64,000 bases of DNA, taken from Halomonas sp. GT (GTDB taxonomy: Bacteria; Pseudomonadota; Gammaproteobacteria; Pseudomonadales; Halomonadaceae). Below the pieces are notes generated by a model, which was given only the letters and a program-made list of their open reading frames with translations, searched no databases and had not been told where the DNA came from. Below are positions 24,783-33,950 of this stretch, one piece after another. The position numbers were made by a program, and so were the translations under genes. The stretch is from contig NZ_CP020562.1 of NCBI RefSeq assembly GCF_002082565.1, forward strand, positions 992,001 to 1,056,000, written 5' to 3'. Numbering within the stretch: position 1 is the first letter of the stretch; every line of letters starts with the position of its first letter.

Positions 24783-25940
24783 ATGGCAACCTTACAACTG
24801 AAGAACATTATCAAACAGTTTGGCGACACCAAGGTCATCAAAGGTATTGATCTCGAGGTGAATGACCGCGAGTTCGTGGTGTTTGTTGGCCCGTCGGGCT
24901 GTGGCAAATCCACGCTGATGCGCATGATCGCGGGCTTGGAGAGTGCAAGCGACGGCGACATTCTGATCGATGGTAAGCGAATAAACGATGTGGGCCCCGC
25001 CGACCGGGGCTTGGCCATGGTGTTTCAGAGTTATGCGCTATATCCGCACATGACCGTTGAGGGCAACATGGGCTTCAGCATGCGCTTGGCCGGAGTGCCC
25101 AAGGAGGAGCGGCGTGCCAAAGTGTTGGAGGCGGCCAAAATTCTGCAACTGGAGCCGCTATTAGATCGCAAGCCTAAAGCGCTTTCAGGCGGCCAGCGCC
25201 AGCGAGTGGCGATTGGGCGAGCGATTGTGCGCAATCCGAGTATCTTCTTGTTTGACGAGCCGCTCTCCAATTTGGATGCGGCGCTGCGGGTGCAGATGCG
25301 TATTGAGCTGGCACGGCTGCATGAAGAACTAGATGCCACGATGATTTACGTCACCCACGATCAGGTAGAAGCCATGACCATGGCCGATAAAATCGTTGTG
25401 CTACACGATGGCGTGGTGGAGCAGGTGGGCTCGCCAATGGCGCTCTACCACCATCCGCGCAATCGCTTTGTGGCGGGCTTTATTGGCTCACCGAAAATGA
25501 ACTTTCTACCGGTGACGTTGACCGGCGTAACGCCTGAAGGCGTAGCGATTCGTTTGCCCGGCGGCGGTGAGCGCAGCGTGCCGGTCGATGGTGCACATTT
25601 GGATGCTAACGCCACCCTTGAGCTGGGTGTTCGCCCAGAACACTTAGTACTTGATAAGCAGGGGCCGCTGAGTGGGCAGATCAAAGTGCTTGAGCGCCTC
25701 GGCGGTCAAACCTCGCTCTACGTTCAAATGGACGATGAGCTGATCACTATTATGGCTGATGGCGATGTGGCCTACCGGGTCAACGATACCGTGCGCTTTG
25801 GTTTTGCCCCCGAGCGTGCCCATCTGTTTGACGCAGGCGGGCTAGCCCTACCTAGCCTGCAGCAGCATCCGCTGGCAAGCCTGACCCGTCAAGATAACCG
25901 CGTGGCTACGGAATCAGCCTCTCCAGGGGAGCAGGTATGA
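24783..25940 (+). CDS. smoK: Polyol ABC transporter ATP-binding protein
   Basis: MalK/UgpC-type ATPase, 385 aa. Walker A GPSGCGKST, Q-loop MVFQSYALYPHMTV, signature LSGGQRQRVAIGRA, Walker B IFLFDEPLSNLD, H-loop VTHDQVEAM, then regulatory OB domains (VGVRPEHL in the form LGVRPEHLVL). The C-terminal tail after about residue 350 is longer than usual. AAAGGAG lies 6 bases upstream of the start. The stop overlaps the HAD gene start (ATGA). Confidence 0.95.
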   Translation: MATLQLKNIIKQFGDTKVIKGIDLEVNDREFVVFVGPSGCGKSTLMRMIAGLESASDGDILIDGKRINDVGPADRGLAMVFQSYALYPHMTVEGNMGFSMRLAGVPKEERRAKVLEAAKILQLEPLLDRKPKALSGGQRQRVAIGRAIVRNPSIFLFDEPLSNLDAALRVQMRIELARLHEELDATMIYVTHDQVEAMTMADKIVVLHDGVVEQVGSPMALYHHPRNRFVAGFIGSPKMNFLPVTLTGVTPEGVAIRLPGGGERSVPVDGAHLDANATLELGVRPEHLVLDKQGPLSGQIKVLERLGGQTSLYVQMDDELITIMADGDVAYRVNDTVRFGFAPERAHLFDAGGLALPSLQQHPLASLTRQDNRVATESASPGEQV

Positions 25941-26635
25941 AAGCGCTGATTTTTGATTGTGACGGCGTCTTGGTGGATAGCGAAGCACTTGCTGAAGAGA
26001 CCCTGGAAACCCACCTTGGGCAGTGGCTGCCGGATCTGGATATCCCGACGTTGCTTAGCCAAGCCTTGGGGATGACGACGGCCAACATCCTCCAGCATCT
26101 GGAACAGCTAAGCCGCCATTTATTGCCGCCCAATGCCGCTGAACTGGTTGATAACGCCATAGAGGCGCGCTTGGCGAGGGAGTTAACCGCCATTGCAGGG
26201 GTGCATGCAGCCGTCAGCGGGATCGATTTACCCAAGGCTGTCGTGTCGAACAGCCGCCGTTGCCGCGTGCTGGCATCGCTCGCCACTACCCAACTGAACG
26301 GCGTGCTAGGCGATGTGCCGATTTTCACCGCCGAGCAGGTCGAAAACCCTAAACCGGACCCCGCTATTTATCACTTGGCGGCCCGTTCTCTTGGCTGCCC
26401 ACCCAGCTGCTGTCTGGTGGTAGAAGATAGCGTGGCAGGGGTAACCGCTGCTTATGCTGCAGGCATGCGAGTGATTGGTTTTGTGGGAGCGAGTCATATA
26501 GATGAACAACAGTCCTCACGGTTATTAGCGGCGGGCGCTTGGCGAATTTTGCCCCATATGCGCGGACTTCACGCTTTAGTAGACGAGTGGCAATCCCATT
26601 TGCAAGGACAAGATAACAATGAAACTGCTCAATAA
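25937..26635 (+). CDS. HAD-superfamily phosphatase/phosphoglucomutase-like hydrolase
   Basis: A 232-aa haloacid-dehalogenase fold enzyme of the beta-phosphoglucomutase/GPP subgroup. Motif I FDCDGVLVDSEA (residues 6-17), motif II VVSNSRR, motif III with NPKPDPAIYHLAARSLG and motif IV VVEDSVAGVTAAYAAGM. A small helical cap lies between. It is in the polyol operon with 4-bp overlap upstream and 17-bp overlap downstream, so it probably dephosphorylates a polyol or sugar phosphate made in or misrouted from this pathway; that is inference. Confidence 0.88.
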   Translation: MKALIFDCDGVLVDSEALAEETLETHLGQWLPDLDIPTLLSQALGMTTANILQHLEQLSRHLLPPNAAELVDNAIEARLARELTAIAGVHAAVSGIDLPKAVVSNSRRCRVLASLATTQLNGVLGDVPIFTAEQVENPKPDPAIYHLAARSLGCPPSCCLVVEDSVAGVTAAYAAGMRVIGFVGASHIDEQQSSRLLAAGAWRILPHMRGLHALVDEWQSHLQGQDNNETAQ

Positions 26636-27404
26636 ACGCGCCGTCATCACAGGCGGTGCTCGTGGTATCGGGCTAGCCATTGCTCAGCGCTACCTCGCCG
26701 AAGGGGCGAATGTCATTGTGGCCGATATCGATGCCAATGCCATTGACGATGCGCTCGCCACGCTGCAACAAGACGCTAGTGCCGAGCGTGTGATGGGTGT
26801 CGTGCTGAACGTGTGCGACCAAGCTTCTATCAACGCCATGGTGGAGCGCGTTACCGAGCGATTTGACGGGATTGATATTTTAGTCAATAACGCCGCGGTG
26901 TTTGATATGGCACCGGTGCTCGAGGTGACAGAGGCCAGCTTTGACAAGCAGTTTGCGGTGAATACCAAGGGGCTGTTTTTTACGCTACAGACCGTGGCTC
27001 GCGCCATGGTGGCACAAGGCCAAGGGGGTAAAATTATTAATATGTCGTCTCAGGCAGGCCGACGAGGCGAACCACTCGTCAGCGTTTACTGCGCTAGTAA
27101 AGCCGCTGTTATTAGCCTCACCCAGTCCTGCGGGCTGGATTTGATTAAGCACCGTATCAACGTGAACGGCATTGCACCAGGCGTAGTGGATACGCCGATG
27201 TGGGAAGAAGTCGATGCATTGTTTGCACGCTATGAGAATCGCCCGCTGGGCGAGAAAAAGCGTTTGGTTGGCGAATCTGTCCCCTTTGGACGTATGGGGT
27301 TGCCGGAAGACCACACGGGGGCCGCCGTGTTTCTTGCTAGTCAGGATAGTGACTATGTCGTTGCCCAGACGCTCAACGTCGATGGTGGGAACTGGATGAG
27401 TTGA
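26619..27404 (+). CDS. smoS: Sorbitol (polyol) dehydrogenase, short-chain dehydrogenase family
   Basis: NAD-dependent oxidation of sorbitol to fructose. The 261-aa classic SDR has TGGARGIG (cofactor loop), NNAA, the catalytic Ser in MSSQAGRRGE and YCASK (Tyr/Lys), and ends LNVDGGNWMS as in R. sphaeroides SmoS. Starts inside the end of the HAD gene with CAAGGACAAG upstream. Confidence 0.93.
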   Translation: MKLLNKRAVITGGARGIGLAIAQRYLAEGANVIVADIDANAIDDALATLQQDASAERVMGVVLNVCDQASINAMVERVTERFDGIDILVNNAAVFDMAPVLEVTEASFDKQFAVNTKGLFFTLQTVARAMVAQGQGGKIINMSSQAGRRGEPLVSVYCASKAAVISLTQSCGLDLIKHRINVNGIAPGVVDTPMWEEVDALFARYENRPLGEKKRLVGESVPFGRMGLPEDHTGAAVFLASQDSDYVVAQTLNVDGGNWMS

Positions 27405-27411
27405 TACGCCT

Positions 27412-28032
27412 ATGACCCCTGATCTTGTTTCGTTAAGCCACCAACTGTTGGATGCCGCCGAAGGCAAAGCGCGCTTTATGGTTGCTCTGGTGGGGCCACC
27501 CGGGGCAGGAAAGTCTTATCGCAGTGCGCTGTTATGCGATGCGATTAATCAGCAGCAGCCAGGGCAGGCAGCCGTGGTTCCGATGGATGGCTATCACTTC
27601 GATAACGCCGTGTTGGGTGATGAGCAACTGCCGTTGAAAGGTGCGCCGCACACTTTCGATGTTGATGGCTTGCATCATGATTTAGTGCGCATTCGTCGCG
27701 GTGATCAAGCGGTAGCGGTGCCTGTGTTTGACCGACCGTTGGATCTCGCTCGAGCCGGAGGGCGGTTGATTACTCCAGCGCACCGCATTGTGATTGTAGA
27801 AGGTAATTACTTGCTACTGGATCAAGAACCCTGGCGGGCGCTGCACAAGCTGTTCGACTGGACGCTGTTTATCGATGTGGACGATGCCGTACTGGTTGAG
27901 CGGTTGGTGAATCGCTGGCTGTGCATGGGCCAAGATCATATCGGCGCCCTCGAGCGTGCTCATCAAAAAGACATGCTTAACGCTGAACTTGTAAAAAGCA
28001 CCAGCGTGCCACCTGACCAGCGCTGGCGCTAG
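27412..28032 (+). CDS. P-loop kinase, FrcK/uridine-kinase-like (probable fructose or sugar kinase)
   Basis: A 206-aa nucleoside/pantothenate-kinase-like protein. Walker A GPPGAGKS (residues 28-35), MDGYHFDN, GAPHTFDVDGL, PVFDRPLDLAR and VEGNYLLLDQEPW are shared with rhizobial FrcK. Since SmoS produces fructose and no classical fructokinase is seen in the operon, it may phosphorylate fructose; the biochemical assignment is inference. Lies 7 bp after smoS. Confidence 0.75.
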   Translation: MTPDLVSLSHQLLDAAEGKARFMVALVGPPGAGKSYRSALLCDAINQQQPGQAAVVPMDGYHFDNAVLGDEQLPLKGAPHTFDVDGLHHDLVRIRRGDQAVAVPVFDRPLDLARAGGRLITPAHRIVIVEGNYLLLDQEPWRALHKLFDWTLFIDVDDAVLVERLVNRWLCMGQDHIGALERAHQKDMLNAELVKSTSVPPDQRWR

Positions 28033-28069
28033 GGCGCGGCGTGCCTAACAAATGACCCGGAGAGTGACG

Positions 28070-29557
28070 ATGACCCAGCTTAATAATCACAACATGGGTG
28101 CCCTCAGCGCGGCGGTTGAGACGCCTTCTTATGATCGGCAGTCCGTGACGCCAGGCATCGTGCATATTGGCGTCGGTGGTTTTCATCGTGCCCATCAAGC
28201 GATGTACCTTGACGCGCTAATGAACCAGGGGGAGGCGTTTGAATGGGGCATTGTAGGAGTGGGAGTAATGCCTGGCGATAAGCGTATGCAGAAGGCCCTG
28301 GCTGCGCAAGACTACCTTTATACGCTCGTGGTGAAGCACCCCGACGGCGAGTATCAGCCCCGTGTGATCGGCAGTATGGTGGATTATCTGTTTGCGCCAG
28401 AAGACCCCGAAGCAGTAATCGAAAAAATGGCCGATCCCGCCATCAAGATTGTATCGCTCACCGTGACGGAGGGGGGCTACAACCTCCATCCGGTGACCGG
28501 AGAGTTCAATCTGGATTCTCCGCAGGTGCGTGATGATCTCACCCATCCAGAGCAGCCTTCCACCAGCTTTGGCTTAGTGGTGGAAGCCCTGGTTCGTCGC
28601 CGGGCGCGGGGCATTGCACCTTTTACGGTGATGTCCTGCGACAATATTCAAGGTAACGGTGACGTGGCTAAACGTATGTTCAGTGCCTACGCACGTGCCC
28701 GTAGCGCAGGGCTTGGTGACTGGCTAGCTGCCGAAGTGGCGTTTCCCAATGCCATGGTGGATCGCATCACGCCAGTGACAGCGCCCGTGGATATCGACGA
28801 GCTGGCCCAGCGGTTTGATGTTGAGGATGCTTGGCCAGTGGTATGTGAGCCATTTACTCAATGGGTGTTGGAAGATCACTTTCCTTTGGGTCGCCCAGCG
28901 CTTGAGAAAGTAGGCGTTCAACTTGTCGCTGATGTAGAGCCTTATGAGCTGATGAAGCTACGACTGCTCAATGCCAGCCATCAGGCGCTTGCTTATTTCG
29001 GCTACTTAGCAGGCTACCGTTACGCCCATGAAGTGTGCCAAGACCCGCTGTTTGTTGAGTTTTTGCTGAGCTACATGCGTGAAGAGGGCACGCCTACGCT
29101 GGCACCAGTGCCAGGGGTGGATTTAGAAACCTATCGGCTGACCCTGATTGAACGCTTCGCCAACCCGCAAATTAAAGACACTCTGGTACGACTATGTGCT
29201 GAAAGCTCTGATCGCATTCCCAAATGGCTCGTGCCTGTCATTCGCCAGCAACTTGCCCAGGGAGGTGAGATTAAGCGCAGCGCCGCCGTGGTCGCCAGCT
29301 GGGCACGTTACGCTGAAGGCGTCGATGAGCAGGGAGAGGCTATCGATATTGTTGACCGTCTGCGTGAGCCATTGATGGCTATTGCCACTAACAACCGCAC
29401 GTACCCCGCTGCGTTTGTCGAGAACCGCGAGCTGTTTGGCGACTTGGCTGACCAACCTCGCTTTCTACATGCTTATCTAAAGATATTGACGTCGCTGCAT
29501 GAACGGGGAGCACGGGCTACTCTTGAGACTCTGGTCACGTCCAAAGGAACGTTGTGA
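28070..29557 (+). CDS. mtlK: Mannitol 2-dehydrogenase
   Basis: NAD-dependent long-chain polyol dehydrogenase converting mannitol to fructose (also arabinitol to xylulose). 495 aa. N-terminal Rossmann region IVHIGVGGFHRAHQAMYLDAL, SLTVTEGGY, MSCDNIQGNG, and the catalytic region with MKLRLLNASHQALAYFGYLAGY (Lys/Asn/His). Start at MTQLNN with CGGAGAG 6 bases upstream. One-base overlap with xylB (TGATG). Confidence 0.94.
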   Translation: MTQLNNHNMGALSAAVETPSYDRQSVTPGIVHIGVGGFHRAHQAMYLDALMNQGEAFEWGIVGVGVMPGDKRMQKALAAQDYLYTLVVKHPDGEYQPRVIGSMVDYLFAPEDPEAVIEKMADPAIKIVSLTVTEGGYNLHPVTGEFNLDSPQVRDDLTHPEQPSTSFGLVVEALVRRRARGIAPFTVMSCDNIQGNGDVAKRMFSAYARARSAGLGDWLAAEVAFPNAMVDRITPVTAPVDIDELAQRFDVEDAWPVVCEPFTQWVLEDHFPLGRPALEKVGVQLVADVEPYELMKLRLLNASHQALAYFGYLAGYRYAHEVCQDPLFVEFLLSYMREEGTPTLAPVPGVDLETYRLTLIERFANPQIKDTLVRLCAESSDRIPKWLVPVIRQQLAQGGEIKRSAAVVASWARYAEGVDEQGEAIDIVDRLREPLMAIATNNRTYPAAFVENRELFGDLADQPRFLHAYLKILTSLHERGARATLETLVTSKGTL

Positions 29558-31041
29558 TGTATATCGGGGTAGATTGCGGTACGCAGAGTACTAAAGTCGT
29601 GGTAGTCGATGTGGAGCGCGGTGTGATCCTGGGTGAAGGCAGTCGTTCTCATGGTCTAGACGAGGGAGAGCATGGCCGCCGGGAGCAGGCACCAGCAGAG
29701 TGGCTGGCAGCGCTCAAAGGGGCTTTTATTCAAGCGATTGAGCGTTCTGGTATTGATACCAAGCAGGTGCGGGGGATAGGCGTTTCCGGACAGCAGCACG
29801 GCATGGTGGCACTGGATGCAGATGGCGTGCCGGTGTATCCCGCAAAACTGTGGTGCGATACCGAAACTAGTACTCAAAATAACGATTTAGTGGCTCGGCT
29901 TGGAGGCGAAGCGGGCTGCCTGGAGAAGCTTGGTCTGGTATTACAAACCGGCTATACCGCGTCTAAAGTGGCGTGGCTGCGCGAAAACCACCCTGATGCC
30001 TACCAGCGTATAGCCACGCTGCTACTGCCCCACGACTACCTCAACTTCTGGCTGACTGGTGAGCGAGTCACTGAGGCGGGAGATGCGTCGGGCACCGGTT
30101 ATTTCGATACGCGTGCCCAATGCTGGCAGAAAGAGGTATTTGCAGCCATTGCGCCGGAACTTGACCCTGATCGTGTGCTGCCTCGCCTTATCCAGGCGCA
30201 TGAGCCAGCAGGGCGAGTACGCCCGCTAGTGGCGCAAGAGCTAGGGCTTCATGATGATGTGTTGGTGTCTTCTGGCGGCGGCGACAACATGATGGGCGCA
30301 ATTGGCACCGGTAATATTACTCAGGGGCTGGTGACGCTTAGTTTAGGTACGTCCGGCACGGTGTGCGCCTACTCACCTGATTCGGTGGTGTGCGACAGTG
30401 CCATGGTGGCCAACTTCTGTGCCAGCCACGGTGGCTGGCTGCCGTTAATCTGTACTATGAACGTTACTTCTGCGACTACTCGCGTGCGTGAGTTGTTTGG
30501 GCTGGACTTAGCTACCTTCAGCGAGCAGGTGGCAAGCGCCCCGATTGGGGCCGAGGGGGTGATTGTACTGCCGTTTTTTAACGGCGAACGGGTGCCGATG
30601 CTGCCCATTGCAACTGGCGACTTCCTTGGCTTGACCAGCCTTAATATGACTCAAGCTAACCTCTGCCGAGGGGTGATGGAAGGCGCTACCTTTGGCCTGC
30701 GCTATGGTTTGGAACTATTAGGTGAGCTAGCTGCAGGCACTAGCCAGATTAGGCTGATTGGCGGCGGTGCAAAGAGCCCAGTTTGGCGGCAAATGGTGGC
30801 TGACATTACTAATACCCAGGTAATTTGCCCAGAAATCACCGACGCTGCTGCACTAGGTGCTGCCATTCAGGCGGCTTGGTGCGACTTACATCAGGAGAGT
30901 GTGACCTTGGCATCGCTTTGTGAGCGCTTGGTGCACCTTAATACCGCTTCACTTGCGGATCCTGATGCTAAGCGTGTTACTGCTTATGAAGTGATTTATC
31001 AGCGTTATCGCGAGGCACTTGCTCAGCGTCATAGCGTTTAA
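29557..31041 (+). CDS. xylB: Xylulokinase
   Basis: FGGY-family kinase phosphorylating D-xylulose, linking arabinitol/xylitol breakdown to the pentose phosphate pathway. 494 aa. YIGVDCGTQSTKVVVVD (ATP phosphate-1), GIGVSGQQHGMVALD, LPHDYLNFWLTGERVTEAGDASGTGYFD and RLIGGGAKSPVWRQMVADI are the family motifs. AAGGAACG precedes the ATG, which overlaps the mtlK stop; a GTG one codon earlier is also possible. Confidence 0.94.
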   Translation: MYIGVDCGTQSTKVVVVDVERGVILGEGSRSHGLDEGEHGRREQAPAEWLAALKGAFIQAIERSGIDTKQVRGIGVSGQQHGMVALDADGVPVYPAKLWCDTETSTQNNDLVARLGGEAGCLEKLGLVLQTGYTASKVAWLRENHPDAYQRIATLLLPHDYLNFWLTGERVTEAGDASGTGYFDTRAQCWQKEVFAAIAPELDPDRVLPRLIQAHEPAGRVRPLVAQELGLHDDVLVSSGGGDNMMGAIGTGNITQGLVTLSLGTSGTVCAYSPDSVVCDSAMVANFCASHGGWLPLICTMNVTSATTRVRELFGLDLATFSEQVASAPIGAEGVIVLPFFNGERVPMLPIATGDFLGLTSLNMTQANLCRGVMEGATFGLRYGLELLGELAAGTSQIRLIGGGAKSPVWRQMVADITNTQVICPEITDAAALGAAIQAAWCDLHQESVTLASLCERLVHLNTASLADPDAKRVTAYEVIYQRYREALAQRHSV

Positions 31042-31131
31042 TAATGCGGATTGCCTAGAAAGGTATTGCTGTGCCTTGTAACGTTAAGGAGAGATACAGA
31101 GAGTATACGCGATGCTCAAGCGGAGAGAGTC

Positions 31132-31977
31132 ATGGATGCCATCTTGCGCGATCTGCTAGATACGCTGGGATTAATCCCCATTGATAAACTTCAGCCACTC
31201 AGTGGTGGTGATATAGCGGCTGTTTACGCCTTGACTACCCGCCAAGGGCAAGTCGTTATTAAGCACGATGATTCAGCGCGACTACTTGGAGAAGCAGAAG
31301 GACTTCGCACACTAAAAGGGGCGGGTACTTCATTAGTGATACCTGAGGTTCTAGGAGAGGCGATGGGGTGGCTGGTGATAGAGTCGCTCGATACCAAACC
31401 CGCAAATGCCCAAAGCAGCGTCGCTTTGGGCGAGGGGCTGCGTGAGTTGCATGGTGTGATAGGTGAGGCCCATGGCTGGCATCAGGATAATGCGTGTGGG
31501 CGTACGCCCCAACCCAACTCCCCACTGACAGATGGCCGTGCGTTTCAGCGCGAACGGCGTCTACTGCCTCTTACTCAAGCTTGTTATCAGCAGGGCCTGC
31601 TGGATGACACGTTATGCCGCCGTATTGAACATCAAGCAGGCCAGCTAGAAACATGGTTGCCAGATTCCCCTGCCAGCCTTATTCATGGGGATCTATGGTC
31701 GGGCAATGTGCTGACGACCACTAAAGGGCCAGCACTGATCGATCCTGCTGTTTATCGCCATTATCCCGATGTTGATTTGGCCATGCTGACCCTGTTTGAG
31801 ACACCAGGCGCACCTTTTTTTGATGCTTACTGGGACGGCAATAAGCCAACCGATTGGCCAAGGCGTGAAGCGCTGTTTCAGCTTTATCCCCTGCTTAATC
31901 ATTTGCTGTTATTTGGTTCGGGGTATCGCGGTGCCGTTGAACGTGGTGTGGCAGTGTTGGAAGCTTTTGAGACTTAA
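31132..31977 (+). CDS. Fructosamine kinase family protein
   Basis: A 281-aa kinase of the aminoglycoside-phosphotransferase fold that phosphorylates ketosamine adducts on glycated proteins (deglycation). ATP-binding Lys in VVIKHDD, catalytic loop SLIHGDLWSGNVL, metal loop LIDPAVYRHYPDVDLAM, LFGSGYRGAVE. Start at MDAILRD with GGAGAGAG upstream. Placed 90 bp after xylB, it may protect against glycation from fructose made by the operon; this link is inference. Confidence 0.85.
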   Translation: MDAILRDLLDTLGLIPIDKLQPLSGGDIAAVYALTTRQGQVVIKHDDSARLLGEAEGLRTLKGAGTSLVIPEVLGEAMGWLVIESLDTKPANAQSSVALGEGLRELHGVIGEAHGWHQDNACGRTPQPNSPLTDGRAFQRERRLLPLTQACYQQGLLDDTLCRRIEHQAGQLETWLPDSPASLIHGDLWSGNVLTTTKGPALIDPAVYRHYPDVDLAMLTLFETPGAPFFDAYWDGNKPTDWPRREALFQLYPLLNHLLLFGSGYRGAVERGVAVLEAFET

Positions 31978-32377
31978 TAAGTCAGCATTTGACGCAGCAA
32001 AAATGGCGTTAGCGCTATTTTTCTCGCTTGAATAACCATCAGTTTGTTTTGCCAATTACTTGTTTGATAAGCCAATTACCATTTCATTTTTTTGAGAAAT
32101 TCAAATGCTCACTTCATGCAGCATGTTATTACATTAGCTGTAACACTGTTTACTTAACATTCGCGTGGGGAAATGTAGTGCTAAAAAACTGCAAGCTCAT
32201 AGGGCTTTGAACTAAGGTAAAAGAGAGTCTTATGCAGTGCGGCTATTTATAAGTGACGCTGTCCATATATTTAGGTTAAGTTCAAGCCTAGCATACATAC
32301 ATGAATGTAACTATAATGCCCCCTTTCAGAATGGCTATCAGACTCGCCAACCTACGTTGACACCTAGAGGCAATCCC
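31978..32377. other. 400-bp AT-rich upstream region of tolC
   Basis: No reading frame with support. The first 250 bp are visibly more AT-rich than flanking genes. The last 90 bp hold the AcrR-like operator and a TATAAT box (see next entry). Confidence 0.5.
32292..32317 (+). promoter_or_regulatory. AcrR-like operator and -10 box of the tolC-acrAB operon
   Basis: CATACA-N4-TGAATGTA at 32292-32309 contains the near-palindrome TACATACATGAATGTA. A TATAAT -10 box follows at 32312-32317, so a bound repressor would block the promoter. The same CATACA-N4-TGAATGTA pattern occurs upstream of the TetR gene (43259-43276) and within the known E. coli AcrR operator. Confidence 0.75.
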
Positions 32378-33853
32378 ATGCGACTGGCACACTGGGCAGT
32401 CAATGCCCCTTTTCGTCCCCTGCTATTAGCAGTGCTTACATCGTCTTTCATCCTGCCTGCTCAAGCGGCAGATTTGATCAATATCACCCGTGATGCGCTT
32501 AACAACAATGCTGCCTTGGCCTCTGCACGTGCTGAGTTTTCAAGTGTTGAAGCGGCAAGTGACGTGGCAAGTGGTGCATTGCTACCCCAGGTAAATGCTT
32601 CTGGTAACGTCGTACATAACCAGCAGTACGAAAGTCAGTCCTCCTCAAGAGGCGGGCAGAGTGGTGGTGCTGCTTCTAATGCAGGTGGAGGAGGTGTTGG
32701 CGATGATCGTTACAATACGGTGTCGTTAACGCTTGAAGCGACCCAGGCACTATTTAATGCCGTCACGCGTCAGGAAGTGAATCAGGCTGAGCGCCAGATT
32801 GATCAACAAGTGTACCTATTGGCCGCTACTGAGCAGCAATTGTTGATTGATGTTGCTACCGCTTATTTCGATATTTTACGTGCCCATGAAGTGCTCGAAG
32901 CGCGCTTAGCCCAAGAACGCGCGATTGGCCGCCAGTTAGAACAGGCTCAAGAGCAGTTTGAAGTTGGCCTCATTGCAATTACTGAAGTGGAGGAAGCGCG
33001 GGCAAGTTTTGATCAATCCCGCGCTGATCGCATCGCTGGAGAAAGTAATCTTCAGGTGGCATTTGAGGTGCTTGAACAGCTGACGGGGCAGCGTTATGCC
33101 AATATCGATGCACTTGGCGACAGCATGCCGATTGCCCTGCCGAGCCCCACGGATCGTAACTATTGGGTAGAGCAAGCAATAGAGCGTAATCCGCAGGTAT
33201 TAGCGCAGCAGGCGGGTATTGAGCTTTCTCGCGTAGGCGTCGAGCTCGCGCGTGCCGGACGTATGCCGACGGTGCAGGCATTTGCTAACTACCAGTACTC
33301 GGATAGCGATAGTGATTTGGTGAGTGGCTACAACACATCAAGCCAAGTGGGTGTCTCAGCTAACTTGCCTATTTATACCGGTGGCAGCACCAGCGCTCGT
33401 ATTCGCCAAGGTACCTTCCAGTTAGAAAGTAGCCAGTATGACTTCGAGTCCCAGCGCCGTACTACTATCCAGCAGGTGCGCTCGCTCTATACCCAGGTCA
33501 GCAACAACGTCGACACCGTTGAGGCTCGTCAGCAGGCAATCGTCTCTAACCGCAGTGCGTTGGAAGCTACCCGTGCCGGTTATGAAGTGGGCACACGCAA
33601 TATTGTTGACGTGTTAAACGCGGAACAAAGCCTTTACAACGCCATCGCTAACTATGCTGAAGCGCGCTATGACTATGTGGTGAATCTCCTGTCACTGCGG
33701 CAGCAGGCTGGTTTGCTAGACGTTGCTGCAATTGAAGAAGTGAATGGGTGGCTAACGGGTGATGAGGTGAACTTCACGCTACCTGAGGGCGGCGACCCCG
33801 ACGCCTATCAGCGAGCTATGGATATTGGCGCCCCACCCACGCCGGGCGCGTAA
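32378..33853 (+). CDS. tolC: TolC-family outer-membrane efflux channel
   Basis: Outer-membrane/periplasmic tunnel protein of a tripartite RND pump, 491 aa. Signal peptide of about 30 residues ending AQAAD; then duplicated TolC repeat with long coiled coils (FDILRAHEVLEARLAQERAIGRQLEQAQEQFEVGLIAITEVEEARASFDQS and the second repeat RSALEATRAGYEVGTRNIVDVLNAEQSLYNA). A Gly/Ser-rich insert lies near residues 85-110. Start at MRLAHWAV with AGAGGC upstream. Confidence 0.92.
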   Translation: MRLAHWAVNAPFRPLLLAVLTSSFILPAQAADLINITRDALNNNAALASARAEFSSVEAASDVASGALLPQVNASGNVVHNQQYESQSSSRGGQSGGAASNAGGGGVGDDRYNTVSLTLEATQALFNAVTRQEVNQAERQIDQQVYLLAATEQQLLIDVATAYFDILRAHEVLEARLAQERAIGRQLEQAQEQFEVGLIAITEVEEARASFDQSRADRIAGESNLQVAFEVLEQLTGQRYANIDALGDSMPIALPSPTDRNYWVEQAIERNPQVLAQQAGIELSRVGVELARAGRMPTVQAFANYQYSDSDSDLVSGYNTSSQVGVSANLPIYTGGSTSARIRQGTFQLESSQYDFESQRRTTIQQVRSLYTQVSNNVDTVEARQQAIVSNRSALEATRAGYEVGTRNIVDVLNAEQSLYNAIANYAEARYDYVVNLLSLRQQAGLLDVAAIEEVNGWLTGDEVNFTLPEGGDPDAYQRAMDIGAPPTPGA

Positions 33854-33950
33854 GTCAGCGAGTTGTTAGCTTAGTTTTCTAACATATTAAACAAAACACG
33901 CGCTGTGCTGCTATCCGTCAATGTTGAAAAGATTAATGGGAAACCGACGT

